This document shows, piece by piece, positions 1 through 8,629 of a stretch of DNA of 28,457 nt (positions are counted from its first letter, which is position 1; each line of letters begins with the position of its first letter). The stretch is from Rhodobacteraceae bacterium UBA6213 (GTDB taxonomy: Bacteria > Pseudomonadota > Alphaproteobacteria > Rhodobacterales > Rhodobacteraceae). Made by a program: the position numbers and the translations under genes. The stretch is from positions 1-28,457 of the forward strand of contig DISJ01000004.1 of assembly GCA_002421605.1 (NCBI GenBank). Reading direction: 5' to 3'. The notes below the pieces were generated by a model, which searched no databases, was not told where the DNA came from, and worked only from the letters and a program-made list of their open reading frames with translations.

Positions 1-2261
1 GGCTCTTCGCGGGTCAGCGTGTTGGGGTTGCCGTATTTATCGAGCGTACCAATTACACCACCCTCAGCAGGGTCGTACCAAGCGCCCTCGTGCAGGCAGA
101 TCGTGCCTTCGAGGATGTCGTCGGTGACTTCTGCGCCGGCAAGAACCTGACCGCGCGCGTTGAAAACCCGGACGATATCACCAGCGGCGATTCCGCGCGA
201 AGCGGCATCCTTGGTGTTGAGCGTGACCGGCTCTTTGCCGCCGACAGTATACGCTGTGACGTTGCACATTTGCGAGTGCAGCCGATAGTTCGAGTGGGAC
301 GAGAGCATCTGCAGCGGATAAGTTGCTGCTTCGGCGCTGCCCTTCCATTCGACCGGTTCGATCCAGGTAGGATGCGCGGGGCAGTCCTCATCATACCCCA
401 TACTTCCGACATAGGACGATACGAACTCGATCAGGCCCGAGGAGGTTCCGAGCGGGTTGAAAAGTGGGTCCGCCCTGAAGTCGGCAAGGTGAACGGTATC
501 GCCTTTGCCCATCGGGAACTCGATGATCCCTTCTCCAGCCCAGAACTCGTCGAAGGAGGGCATGACAACGGTTTTGGAGTTCGCCGCAGCGTCGTCATAG
601 AAGAACTTCACCCAGTCCATCTCGGTCCGGCCCTCGGTGTAGGTGTCACCAAAGCCTAGCCGTTCCGAAAGTTCGGTCAGGATGTCGTAGTCGGTCCGCG
701 ATTGGAACTGCGGGTCGACCGCTGCATGCGAGGCCAGGATCATGTTCATGACCTTGCCAAGGTCATTGCGCTCTAGGTCGCTAGCCGTCGGCAGAATGAT
801 GTCAGCGAACTTGGCATTTGGCGTCCAGTAAGGCTCTTGGATAATGACAGTCTCAGGTTGCTGGAACGCTTTGATCGTAAGGTTGGTATCCTGGTGTTGG
901 TTCAACTGGTTGCCGCCAGCGGTGTAGACAAGCCGGATGTCCGGATAGGTGATCTCGCGCCCTTTGCATTGAATGACCTTGCCGGGATTGAGATAGGCGT
1001 CGGTCAGGCATGCGATCGGGTAGGGGTCGGGGATCGCGTTGCTGCCGCGAGCGGTACTGCCGAGACTTGGCATATCCGGCTTCGGGAAGCCGTTGTCTCC
1101 AGAGATTGCGAAATTGAGGCCACCGCCAGGCAGGCCGATTTGTCCGAGCATCGCCGCAAGCGCCGCCATTGCCCACGGTCCCAACTCGCCATGGTGCTGG
1201 CGCTGGATCGAATACCCAGAAACGATGGTGGTGCGCGTCGCCTGCATCTTGCGTGTAAGCTCACGGATAGTATCCGCCGGAACGCTGGTAATCTCGGCGG
1301 CCCATTCTGCAGTCTTGGCCTGGCCGTCTTTCTCGCCCGTAAGGTAGGGAAGGAATTCTTCGAAACCAACAGTGTTGTTCTTCACGAACTCGACGTCGTA
1401 GAGGTTTTCGGTATAGAGCGTGTGCATCATGGCAAGGACAAGTGCGACGTCGGTGCCATTATAAATCGGTACCCAACGCGAATTGAGCGCAACGGCTGTT
1501 TCAGAACGACGCGGGTCGATGACAATAGTCTCGATGTCGGAATCCTTAAGGGCCAACCATTGTTCGGTCATGTACCGGCCCGCATTGATGCGAGAAGTGG
1601 TAACCGGGTTTCCGCCCCAGAACACGATCAATTTGGCATTGTCGCGAATGACCGGCCAGTCGCTCCCTCCGGTTCCACCCCAGGCAACGGCTGGCATGAT
1701 TTCCGAAAGCGCTTGGTTGGAGTAGTTGCCGAAGAATTCGGCGCAGCCGCCAAACTGGTTGAACATGCGCTGCAATAGTGCCTCGGTCTTGTAGAACTGA
1801 GCGTGGTTGCTGGCCCAAGAGCTTTTGCCGCGATGCAAGGACGCGTTGCCGAAAGTAGATTTGACGCGTTCCATCTCTTCAGCGACGAGCTTGAGTGCAT
1901 CATCCCAGCTGACTTCAACAAAGTCGCCGTTGCCGCGCAGTGTGCGGTCGCTCTTTTCGCGTTTGGCCAGAAAATCGCGCCGCACCGTCGGGGCTTTGAC
2001 GCGCGATCTGTTATACAGACGATCAGGCATCGAATCGATCAATTTCCACGGCGCCCCGGCTTGGGCTAGCGGCTCAACGCTAACAACCTTGCCAGCTACC
2101 TTGACCAGCCACATCGGACCAAACGCCGTGTTGACCAGCACCCGCCCATCCATCACACCGCCGGTGCCGGATGCAGCCATTGCAAGATGCGGGAACATCG
2201 ACGCGGCAAATGCACCGGACAAACCTCCCTGAATAAATCTTCTGCGGTTAACGAGTGTCAT
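1..2261 (-). CDS. TorA/DorA/BisC-family molybdopterin oxidoreductase, periplasmic (3' end outside window)
   Basis: This is a molybdenum-bis-MGD reductase of the TMAO/DMSO/biotin-sulfoxide reductase type, expected to reduce an S- or N-oxide-like acceptor in the periplasm. About 753 codons are present; family members are near 800-830 aa, so roughly the last 70 residues lie outside. The N-terminus has a twin-arginine signal (NRRRFIQGG, residues 5-13, then a hydrophobic stretch ending near AMAA at 30). The SSWAS segment (about 147-151) and NYSNQAL (179-185) match the family, and Ser181 is placed as the Mo-ligand serine; no Cys cluster for 4Fe-4S is seen at the N-terminus, as in this subfamily. 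ATG at 2261 follows an AAAGGAA ribosome site. The substrate cannot be read from sequence. The NosR-like gene lies upstream on the same strand after an 844-nt gap; NapC and cytochrome c genes in the window are plausible electron donors. Confidence 0.9.
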   Translation of the reverse strand, partial: MTLVNRRRFIQGGLSGAFAASMFPHLAMAASGTGGVMDGRVLVNTAFGPMWLVKVAGKVVSVEPLAQAGAPWKLIDSMPDRLYNRSRVKAPTVRRDFLAKREKSDRTLRGNGDFVEVSWDDALKLVAEEMERVKSTFGNASLHRGKSSWASNHAQFYKTEALLQRMFNQFGGCAEFFGNYSNQALSEIMPAVAWGGTGGSDWPVIRDNAKLIVFWGGNPVTTSRINAGRYMTEQWLALKDSDIETIVIDPRRSETAVALNSRWVPIYNGTDVALVLAMMHTLYTENLYDVEFVKNNTVGFEEFLPYLTGEKDGQAKTAEWAAEITSVPADTIRELTRKMQATRTTIVSGYSIQRQHHGELGPWAMAALAAMLGQIGLPGGGLNFAISGDNGFPKPDMPSLGSTARGSNAIPDPYPIACLTDAYLNPGKVIQCKGREITYPDIRLVYTAGGNQLNQHQDTNLTIKAFQQPETVIIQEPYWTPNAKFADIILPTASDLERNDLGKVMNMILASHAAVDPQFQSRTDYDILTELSERLGFGDTYTEGRTEMDWVKFFYDDAAANSKTVVMPSFDEFWAGEGIIEFPMGKGDTVHLADFRADPLFNPLGTSSGLIEFVSSYVGSMGYDEDCPAHPTWIEPVEWKGSAEAATYPLQMLSSHSNYRLHSQMCNVTAYTVGGKEPVTLNTKDAASRGIAAGDIVRVFNARGQVLAGAEVTDDILEGTICLHEGAWYDPAEGGVIGTLDKYGNPNTLTREE

Positions 2262-3105
2262 TGGGTATTCCTTTCGGATTGCGATGATTCATCGTGGGTG
2301 AATCGCGCGAAACACGTTGACCAACTGGGTCGCTACCCGCTGTTTTTGGATAGTTGCGGCCACCACCTTGCGGTCGATGTGCCAACAAGCGCATTTGTTC
2401 AGAGAAAACTTCAGCAGAGTTGAAAGGTCCGGAAAAACCGACTCTCGTCCTTCTCTTTCGCAGAAAGATTCCAGATCCGTTCGCAGGGCCGTCGGATGTT
2501 GGCGCGATGCAACAAATACCGCCGTCCCGTAACGCTGAGTTTGAACAAATGAGCATTTAGCTCCACCCTGCGCCACCTTCGACACACCGGGGGCGGCGCG
2601 GCGTTACCTTAGCAAGTGGCGATGTGGTTCACAAATAGTTGATGCAGGATTCAGGGGGCTTGCGGCGATATGCCACTCGCTGGTTTGCGCTTTCGCGCAA
2701 ACCACGCAGCTGTCCAGCTCCTGTAATGCGAGATCAACCAGCCTCGCTGTTGCTGCGCTGGTTCGGTTGCGCCAATAATCTCGAACTTATTGCTTTATTT
2801 CATGGCTGTAAGTTGAAGTATGGACGCTATTGTAAAGATGCGAATTGTCGAGGCCACCCAATTTTCTTGGATCTCAGGCAACCTTTGTACTGCATGCAAT
2901 GCCGAGCTCGGTGAACCGGTCTAAACACCGCTCACCGGCGGCAGCTTCCATGTTCTTGCTGACGAGGCTGCGGGACTTAGCATGGGGTCGAACATCGGCT
3001 TATGGCGACACATGCCGGCATCTGGCAATGATCGCCGGATATTGGCACCTCCAATTTCCAGGCCTTTCGGCCGATTTTTTGGCGATGCTTCGGCTAGGCC
3101 CTGGA
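2262..3105. other. intergenic gap, no gene recognised
   Basis: These 844 bases separate the NosR-like gene from the molybdoenzyme gene. No reading frame here resembles a protein I know, on either strand. Two inverted repeats are visible: GATTCA/TGAATC (2286-2291 and 2299-2304), just upstream of the reductase start, and a strong hairpin at 2681-2704. I found no FNR-type box for the reductase. The length and base composition suggest decayed sequence rather than a functional spacer (inference). Confidence 0.5.
2681..2704. repeat. perfect 10-bp inverted repeat (hairpin)
   Basis: TGGTTTGCGC and GCGCAAACCA pair perfectly around a TTTC loop. There is no T-run on either side, so it is not a standard terminator. 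It may be a mobile-element remnant or an RNA hairpin between the NosR-like and molybdoenzyme genes. Confidence 0.6.
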
Positions 3106-5265
3106 CTAAAGCACTGCTGAGCGCAGGGCTTCGCGTCGCCTTTGCTTTTTGACAATCACCGGGCAGACGGTTTTGGACTGGTATTGCACCTGACAATGCA
3201 GGCAGTTGAGGCATTCGTTCGGGTTGATCTCGCCGGTCGGGTGGATCGCCTGCACCATGCATTCTTTCGAGCAGATCTGGCAGGGACTGCCGCACTCACG
3301 GTAACGCTTGATCCAGTCGAACAATCGCAATCTAGCCGGGATCGCGAGCGCCGCGCCCAACGGGCAAAGGTAGCGGCAGAAGAACCGCTCGACGAAGAGG
3401 CCAATAAACAGCAGCACCGAGAGATAGAGCAGGTAAGGCCACGACCGCGCGAACTTCATCACAATCGCGGTGCGGAACGGCTCCACCTCGGCGAGCTTGA
3501 TCGCCAGATCGAGCGAGGTCAGCGTGACCCCGAACAGGGCAAGGAATATGATGTATTTCACCGCCCAAAGCCGCTCGTTCAGACCCCAAGGCAGCGTCCA
3601 TTGCGGGATGTGCAGCAGTTTTGCCAGTCGGTTGGTCAACTCCTGCATGGCGCCAAACGGGCAGAGCCAGCCGCAATAGGCGCCGCGCCCCCAGAAGATC
3701 AGTGCAGCAGCAACCGAGAACCACAGGATGAAACTCATCGGGTCCCTGAGGAAGGTTTCCCAGTCGAACCCCGCCTGTAGCGTACTCAAGAGCGCCATCA
3801 GGTTGACGATCGACAGCTGCGCATCGGCATACCAGCCGAGAAATACCAGCGTTGTAGCCAGATAGCCGATGCGGAACCAGAACGTGATCCGCGCCGACCG
3901 TGTCAGGTAACTCTGAAAGAAGAACGCAGCGCTCAGTACTGCCAGCATCGTGGCCAGCCCAGCGATCTCCACGGCCTTGCCCTTCCAGACGTCGATGCGC
4001 ATCGCCACCTGTGCCGCGCGCTCCTCGGCGCGGGCGCGAACTGCAAGCATCTCTGGGGTCACAGTTGCGGGGCTGATAAAGGCCGGAGGCAGTGCGTAAT
4101 CGACGCTATAGGTCAGGAACACGCGCTCGGTCGGCCCTATGCTGCGCTGCACCAGCAATTGCAGGCGCCAGGGCTGGGTGGGGTCAAACTCGGCAAAGTC
4201 AGGGATCGCGAGGATGCTGTTTTCAAACAGTGCCGGCGCACCGTTCGCAGTTATTCGCGGCAGGTTGATCTGGTCGCGCGAACTGAAGCGCACAATCTTG
4301 TCGCCCTGAACCAGTTCGATGCGGTTAAAGATTCCGTCCTGACCAAAGCTGTTGCCGCGCCAAGAATAACCGCCCCGCGCAGCCAGCAGAATTGCGTCGC
4401 GACCTTCTTCGAGCAGGCTCTCCATTCTGGCGCGCTCGCTGGGGGTCAGAAGTCGCTCGGCGATACCCGGAACAGAAATGGCAGCCGCATAGAGGTTGAT
4501 GAACGTGTCGGTGGGCGCGCCATGGGCGGGGTAGCGCGCCGCCAATGGGTTTTGGCCGGGCTGCGCAAAAGCCGCGTCGACTGCGGCATTGCTCAATTCG
4601 AGGTGCGAGATCAGCTTCGCCGCAAGCATTTCGTCCCAATTATCTGGCGCGATGGCCGCAGCGTTCACGGTGGCGTAGGTGCCTTCGGGGCGCTTGGGGA
4701 TCTGCAAGCCGCCAAGGCCCAGCGTGGATGCAACCTTGAGCCCGGATCGCACCACCGAATCTTCGATCGCCCGCACCGAGACTGTCACCCCCGAGACATT
4801 CGAGCGTATATTGCCCAAGCCGCCCGCGGCCGATTCAAGTGTCAGGTCGCGACCGGCAAAGGCGGCTACCATTTCATCGACATCGTCGCGCTGCCTGCCG
4901 CTTTGCAGCATCGGTTCGGATTGCCGCACCATGACCGCGCTCAGGATCACCGCTTTGGGGTCGACCGCGAGCAGAATTTGGATTGGGCGGCTGGAATAGC
5001 CGATCGAGCCAACAAGATCCGAGTTGACGAAAGCGTAGCCGATTGTCTCGCTTGCCTTCAGCACCGGGACCACCGGCAGATCTTCCCGCATCGGCCCATA
5101 GGCATCTGCGCCGGGCACGAAGCTATCCGCAGGGTATATCGCTAGAAACCCCGGCAGTACCGGTGCGGTCTCTGCCGTAGCCACGAAAGCTGTCAGGATG
5201 GACGCGATCAGCAAGAATATCTTGGCAAGAGGCAAAGCGCGGGCGTCCAATTGGCTGGGGACCAT
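3106..5265 (-). CDS. NosR/NirI-type flavin and iron-sulfur membrane protein
   Basis: Predicted quinol-linked membrane electron-transfer protein of 719 aa, close to NosR length. Order: signal-like hydrophobic segment (residues 13-30); periplasmic FMN-binding domain with a flavinylation-like motif NVSGVTVS (156-163; Thr161 the likely FMN site); several transmembrane helices from about residue 430; polyferredoxin-type C-terminus with CGWLCPFGA and CRYLCPLGA motifs, then CGSPCQICSKEC and CLNCLHC clusters for 4Fe-4S centres. NosR proteins usually serve nitrous-oxide reductase, but no nosZ is visible; the adjacent partner is a TorA-family enzyme. Start ATG at 5265 is chosen because GGGAG lies 8 nt upstream; a TTG at 5331 in frame lies inside the FNR box and is rejected. 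Family assignment is strong; the partner is inferred. Confidence 0.9.
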   Translation of the reverse strand: MVPSQLDARALPLAKIFLLIASILTAFVATAETAPVLPGFLAIYPADSFVPGADAYGPMREDLPVVPVLKASETIGYAFVNSDLVGSIGYSSRPIQILLAVDPKAVILSAVMVRQSEPMLQSGRQRDDVDEMVAAFAGRDLTLESAAGGLGNIRSNVSGVTVSVRAIEDSVVRSGLKVASTLGLGGLQIPKRPEGTYATVNAAAIAPDNWDEMLAAKLISHLELSNAAVDAAFAQPGQNPLAARYPAHGAPTDTFINLYAAAISVPGIAERLLTPSERARMESLLEEGRDAILLAARGGYSWRGNSFGQDGIFNRIELVQGDKIVRFSSRDQINLPRITANGAPALFENSILAIPDFAEFDPTQPWRLQLLVQRSIGPTERVFLTYSVDYALPPAFISPATVTPEMLAVRARAEERAAQVAMRIDVWKGKAVEIAGLATMLAVLSAAFFFQSYLTRSARITFWFRIGYLATTLVFLGWYADAQLSIVNLMALLSTLQAGFDWETFLRDPMSFILWFSVAAALIFWGRGAYCGWLCPFGAMQELTNRLAKLLHIPQWTLPWGLNERLWAVKYIIFLALFGVTLTSLDLAIKLAEVEPFRTAIVMKFARSWPYLLYLSVLLFIGLFVERFFCRYLCPLGAALAIPARLRLFDWIKRYRECGSPCQICSKECMVQAIHPTGEINPNECLNCLHCQVQYQSKTVCPVIVKKQRRREALRSAVL

Positions 5266-5321
5266 TACATCAACTCCCGCGTGTCTTCGCTCGCTCTTGC
5301 CACTATTTCGTCTGGGAAACC

Positions 5322-5335
5322 TTGATCGCAATCAA
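5322..5335 (-). promoter_or_regulatory. perfect FNR/CRP-family box upstream of the NosR-like gene
   Basis: TTGATCGCAATCAA is an exact match to the FNR consensus TTGAT-N4-ATCAA. Its centre lies 63.5 nt upstream of the chosen ATG; placement at -41.5 would put transcription start about 22 nt before the ATG. It predicts activation under low oxygen by FnrL or a Dnr/Nnr-type regulator. The -10 element is not obvious. Confidence 0.8.
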
Positions 5336-5576
5336 GCACGACGAAGTCGTGCCCGCGCGCAGCGAGCCGCCCCGGGCGGGTTCCGGTGATGGCTCTGATG
5401 CCCCCATCCCTGTGGCACTGCAAAGTGCTCATGTGTCCGTCGCCGGATGATTTGAGCGAAACTTGCCAATTTCGAACAGGAGCGTTCGGGCGCACTGCGT
5501 TCGTTGCAGGACAGCTCCGAAATGTTGTCTTCACCTTACAGCCCCGAATGCCCTTGCTGAGCTGGTTGTGAAAGAC

Positions 5577-5757
5577 ATCCCGCGTGCGATGTGTAGCCCG
5601 CAACCTTCTGAGGAGAAAATCCGGATCGCGCTGTCGGGCCTTCGTGGCGAGGACAGCATTGCCGAACTGTGCCGCAAGGAAGGGATCGCCCAAAGCCTGT
5701 ATTCCAGTTGGTCGAAGGAATTCCTTGAGGCCGGCAAGAAGCGGCTGGCCGAAAGCC
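5577..5757 (+). pseudogene. IS3-family transposase OrfA fragment
   Basis: The frame encodes EEKIRIALSGLRGEDSIAEL and, a little further on, CRKEGIAQ, SWSKEFLEAGKKRLAE: the helix-turn-helix region of an IS3-family OrfA. There is no proper start, and the homology stops abruptly near 5757, where the frame runs on into unrelated phage-like sequence. It is a dead remnant. The OrfB end at 28224-28457 appears to be from the same or a close IS type (from memory of the family, not checked). Confidence 0.75.
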
Positions 5758-5972
5758 GCACCCTGAAGGGCAGCGGGGCGGCCGGGGTGGCAACCGTTGT
5801 TGCCGCAGGGGTTGAGGTGGCGCAGCAGATCCTCGGCGAAACCCAATCTGCTATCCTGCCGCTGGTGCCCTACCTCGATACCCTGCGCGGGGTGTTTATC
5901 GCGGTGGCACTGAACGGCATTGGCGTCGCCATTCATGCGCGGGTCGATGACTGGCAGCGGGGGCGGCGATGA
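5758..5972 (+). pseudogene. phage endolysin C-terminal tail (remnant)
   Basis: In frame with the upstream IS fragment lies a tail with a hydrophobic segment (YLDTLRGVFIAVALNGIGVA) ending in HARVDDWQRGRR. This resembles the membrane-anchoring C-terminus of phage lysozyme-type muramidases found in Rhodobacteraceae prophages; the assignment is from memory. The catalytic N-terminal domain is missing, replaced by IS sequence. The stop overlaps the next reading frame's ATG (ATGATG at 5969), as in a phage lysis cassette. Confidence 0.5.
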
Positions 5973-6222
5973 TGGGCTGGCTTGTCACCATTCTCAGAAG
6001 CGGCCCGGCGCGCAGGGCGTGGGTCTGCTGCTCGCAATTGCAATCCTGCTGCTGCTCCTCTTCAACCTGCGCCGCGCGGGCGAGCGCACCGGGCGTCTCG
6101 CTGAACGGTTAGAGACATCGGAGAAAGCCAATGACGCCCAACGACGGATACTGAAAGCTGCCGCCGCTCGCCCTCGGGATCGTGACGATCTGGTTGAGCG
6201 GCTGCGCGATGGTGGGTTTTGA
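5969..6222 (+). pseudogene. phage inner-membrane spanin (Rz-like), frameshifted
   Basis: Translation from ATG 5969 gives MMGWLVTILRSGPARRA, then runs into nonsense. A different frame continues with a membrane segment (GVGLLLAIAILLLLLFNLRR) and a charged helix (GERTGRLAERLETSEKAND), ending in LVERLRDGGF at 6222. Joining the two gives a normal small i-spanin, so a frameshift near 6015-6025 has probably inactivated it. The position directly after an endolysin tail and overlapping an outer-spanin lipoprotein frame supports the call. Confidence 0.55.
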
Positions 6223-6382
6223 TGGGGGTAGGTCGGGAACCTATATGCCGGTGGTGGAACATAGCCGGGCGGAGTTGGCGGGGGCGGCAAAGGAGGTCGT
6301 AGCGTTGCCCGAGGGCGCGGTAGTGGTCGGAATGCTCAGCGATTATGCCGTGATGCGGGAGCAGGCGAAGGCGTGTTGGTGA
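6158..6382 (+). pseudogene. phage outer spanin (Rz1-like lipoprotein), overlapping the Rz frame
   Basis: A second frame embedded in the end of the spanin gene encodes LPPLALGIVTIWLSGCAMVG, a short hydrophobic signal with an LSGC lipobox, followed by a roughly 55-residue tail ending at TGA 6382. This Rz/Rz1 nested arrangement is typical of phage lysis cassettes. No ATG fits: the only usual start, GTG at 6182, leaves too short a signal, so a CTG near 6158 or loss of the original start is needed. I treat it as a probable relic. Confidence 0.45.
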
Positions 6383-6713
6383 AGGACAGGTCGGACAACA
6401 TCTTCAGTTGTCAGAACTTCGAAGTCAACCGTACCGCCGCGCTCGCCGAGTGGAGTCAACTCGGCGCCGCCTGACACGGGGCGGGTTCGGATTGGCTGAG
6501 AGAGTTCGCATTGGTCGGCCGGCTCCAGCGCAGTTCATTCCTCGGCTCGCAACGTATTCAATACCGATCGCAACTTTCATTTCTGCGCCATTTTCAAGTT
6601 CAACCGCGCTATTGCTAGTTCTAAATGGCGAAAGGTTTGTTCTGCTAGGGTTTCGGTCCTTGGCGTCAAACTGCGCATGATTCATATTTATCTGACAAAA
6701 CTCCGGCACGACA
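6383..6713. other. gap after the phage relic, no gene recognised
   Basis: Directly after the outer-spanin stop an open stretch on the + strand (6374-6472) reads NFEVNRTAALAEWSQLGAA before a TGA; it may be a further phage fragment but I cannot name it. The rest, up to the end of the sugar-acid kinase gene, shows no recognisable protein, promoter or strong terminator. Confidence 0.4.
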
Positions 6714-7868
6714 TCAACGCGCCGAACATTGTAGCATCCGGCATAGCAGGTCTGGCTGGCCGAAGGCACCAGATTTTGAACACATTTCCAAGCCGTCCCA
6801 GCGACCGCCAAGCAAAACAGATCGAGGCACTCCGGGGCTATTTTCGCCCAAGACACGGATCTGTTCCACTCCCAGCACCGCCACCATCTGAGCCAGCGTC
6901 TCGCCACCCACCACCAGAAGGCTTCCCGGTCGCGGGCATAGCGGCACCATCGTGGCAAGTGTGCTTTTGATCGTCTTCTCGGCGACGCTGCGGTCCGTTC
7001 CATGTGGAAAGTCAAATGAAAGCGATGCACTGCGCCCAGTCGACAGCGCCGCTGTGAGTTCCGCCAAGGTTTGCTCGGGATCAATCTGCGGCCCGTGCGT
7101 GGCCAAATGCAGCTGCGCCGTGTCGGTAAGCCGCGCCATCTGGGCCTGCGTGACCGGATGAAAGGAACCAATGATAGCCAATATGGGTGCCCGTGGTGGT
7201 GACGACGACGTTGGCCAAACCGGCACCGGGGCGGGGGCTGCGCTGGCCAGCGCATGCGCCAGACCGCCTGCGCCACAATAGAGAATACGGCCGCCACCCC
7301 GCTGGACCATATCCACATGTTGGCACAGATCGTTGAGACCGCGTGCATCGGCAACCAAAGCCCAGTCTGCCCCGCGAGGCATCTCGCCACGTCTGAGATG
7401 CGTAGCGGGCACATCACATGCAATCAGCTCGCGGACGAGATCGGGGCCGGTCTGCCGTGTCCCACCCGCATCGCGAACGTGTTGACGGCCATGTTCGGTC
7501 CATCGGTGCTGTTCGGGTAGAGCAGGCGCGATCACGCAACGATCGAACAGACCGAGTTCGAAAAGTACTCGCACATCAGCGGCGATACGGCCGCGCAGCA
7601 GGCTATCGATCTTCAAGAAGGCGAGATCGACAAAAGCTAGGTGCGAGGCATAAGCCCGCACCCGTTTGGCCGCCAAGGGTGACGCCGCCGACAGCTCGCG
7701 CGTGCCCGTATTCAGGGCAAACTGTGGGGGCATTTGTCCCGTCTCTGGATTGGCAACATAACAAAGCGGCCCGGCCAGAGGCGCCAACTTGGCCGCCGTA
7801 TCCAAGGCACCGGTCAGATCATCAGCCACAAGGCCAATGGTCGGAACGGCCCCCATGGCATCAGACAT
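6714..7868 (-). CDS. four-carbon acid sugar kinase (DUF1537; D-threonate/D-erythronate kinase type)
   Basis: Predicted ATP-dependent kinase that phosphorylates a C4 sugar acid (D-threonate or D-erythronate) at O4, giving the substrate of PdxA2. Length 384 aa fits the family. Motifs seen: ADDLTGALD near residues 15-23, LKIDSLLRG (85-93), APALPEQ (114-120), GSFHPVT (234-240), and the C-terminal nucleotide-binding GGETLAQ (321-327) and KSGAFG (365-370). ATG 7868 overlaps the end of the deoR gene by 8 nt, so it is the last gene of the pdxA2 operon. It pairs functionally with PdxA2, as shown for DtnK/PdxA2 systems. Which C4 epimer is used cannot be told. Confidence 0.85.
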   Translation of the reverse strand: MSDAMGAVPTIGLVADDLTGALDTAAKLAPLAGPLCYVANPETGQMPPQFALNTGTRELSAASPLAAKRVRAYASHLAFVDLAFLKIDSLLRGRIAADVRVLFELGLFDRCVIAPALPEQHRWTEHGRQHVRDAGGTRQTGPDLVRELIACDVPATHLRRGEMPRGADWALVADARGLNDLCQHVDMVQRGGGRILYCGAGGLAHALASAAPAPVPVWPTSSSPPRAPILAIIGSFHPVTQAQMARLTDTAQLHLATHGPQIDPEQTLAELTAALSTGRSASLSFDFPHGTDRSVAEKTIKSTLATMVPLCPRPGSLLVVGGETLAQMVAVLGVEQIRVLGENSPGVPRSVLLGGRWDGLEMCSKSGAFGQPDLLCRMLQCSAR

Positions 7869-8628
7869 TATGAACGACAACGCCGGTGTCCCGCACCACC
7901 GAGAGCGCCTCGTCGTTGGCATCTGCATTGGTGATCAGTTCGTCGACTTCGCCCGTGCTGCAAATGGTAAACAACGCCGGTGGCCTGAATTTTGTGTTGT
8001 CGGCCAAAAGCACTGTTCGTCGTGCGGCGTCGATCATGGCCCGTTTCATGGCGACCAGTTCCTGCGACGTTTCAGTCAGCAGCCCGCCGCTGATCGAATG
8101 CGTGCCCAGTAGCAAAACATCGGCGTGAAGCTCGCCCAGAAACGACAGCCCCGGATTGCCGAACAATGTGGGCGACCCCCAGCGAATTGTTCCACCAACC
8201 ACAATGACCGAAATGGCACGGCTTGCCGCCAGAATCTCGGCGATCTGCAACGAGTTGGTAATTGCGATCAGTTCGATCTGACTTTTTACGAGCTCGCGCG
8301 CTGCCGCAAGCACAGTGGTAGAGCTATCAAATATGACCGTTTGCCGTGGCAAGATCTGAGCGGCGGCAAAGGCGCCGATAGCCGCCTTTGCTCCGGTTTC
8401 GACCTCTGCCGCAAGGTTGCTATCAAGCTCGAATGACGCGAAATAGCTCTCTGTCAGCACTGCGCCGCCATGGGTCAGCTTGACCAACCCGCGCTCGCTT
8501 AAATCGCGCAAGTCGCGGCGTACGGTCGAGCCGGAGGCATCGACGCGATCACTCAGCTCTTTGATGCTGGCGACTGTAGAAACACGTAATTGGCCCAAGA
8601 TTTGAGCGTGCCGGCGTTCCTTGAGCAT
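7861..8628 (-). CDS. DeoR-family transcriptional regulator of the sugar-acid operon
   Basis: A 255-aa DeoR/GlpR-type repressor. An N-terminal winged helix-turn-helix covers about residues 5-56 (SIKELSDRVDASGSTVRRDL) and ends in the family signature LTHGGAV (51-57). The DeoR sensor domain follows, with DSSTTVLAAARE (sugar-phosphate binding) and LLLGTHSISGGLLT. ATG 8628 is chosen over longer frames because it gives the standard family N-terminus; it lies 1 nt after the stop of the upstream FAD gene. It is encoded inside the operon it probably controls, and the tandem TTTCATTT repeats ahead of pdxA2 are the likely operator. The inducer is probably a phosphorylated C4 intermediate (inference). 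Confidence 0.88.
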   Translation of the reverse strand: MLKERRHAQILGQLRVSTVASIKELSDRVDASGSTVRRDLRDLSERGLVKLTHGGAVLTESYFASFELDSNLAAEVETGAKAAIGAFAAAQILPRQTVIFDSSTTVLAAARELVKSQIELIAITNSLQIAEILAASRAISVIVVGGTIRWGSPTLFGNPGLSFLGELHADVLLLGTHSISGGLLTETSQELVAMKRAMIDAARRTVLLADNTKFRPPALFTICSTGEVDELITNADANDEALSVVRDTGVVVHNV

Positions 8629-8629
8629 G

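Noticed and set aside
837..1778. Long open frame (313 aa) on the + strand
   Set aside because: It is antisense to the molybdoenzyme gene and has no recognisable protein features; high GC makes such shadows common.
3061..3080. GGCC-TTTC-GGCC followed by six T on the + strand
   Set aside because: The stem is only 4 bp and the orientation would not serve the leftward NosR-like gene.
4159..5145. 328-aa open frame on the + strand
   Set aside because: Antisense to the NosR-like gene, which has clear domains.
5265..5936. 223-aa minus-strand frame covering the NosR-like upstream region
   Set aside because: It is opposite the IS and phage remnants and covers the FNR box; no family recognised.
6425..7423. 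332-aa open frame on the minus strand
   Set aside because: It is an alternative frame over the kinase gene and has no protein-like composition.
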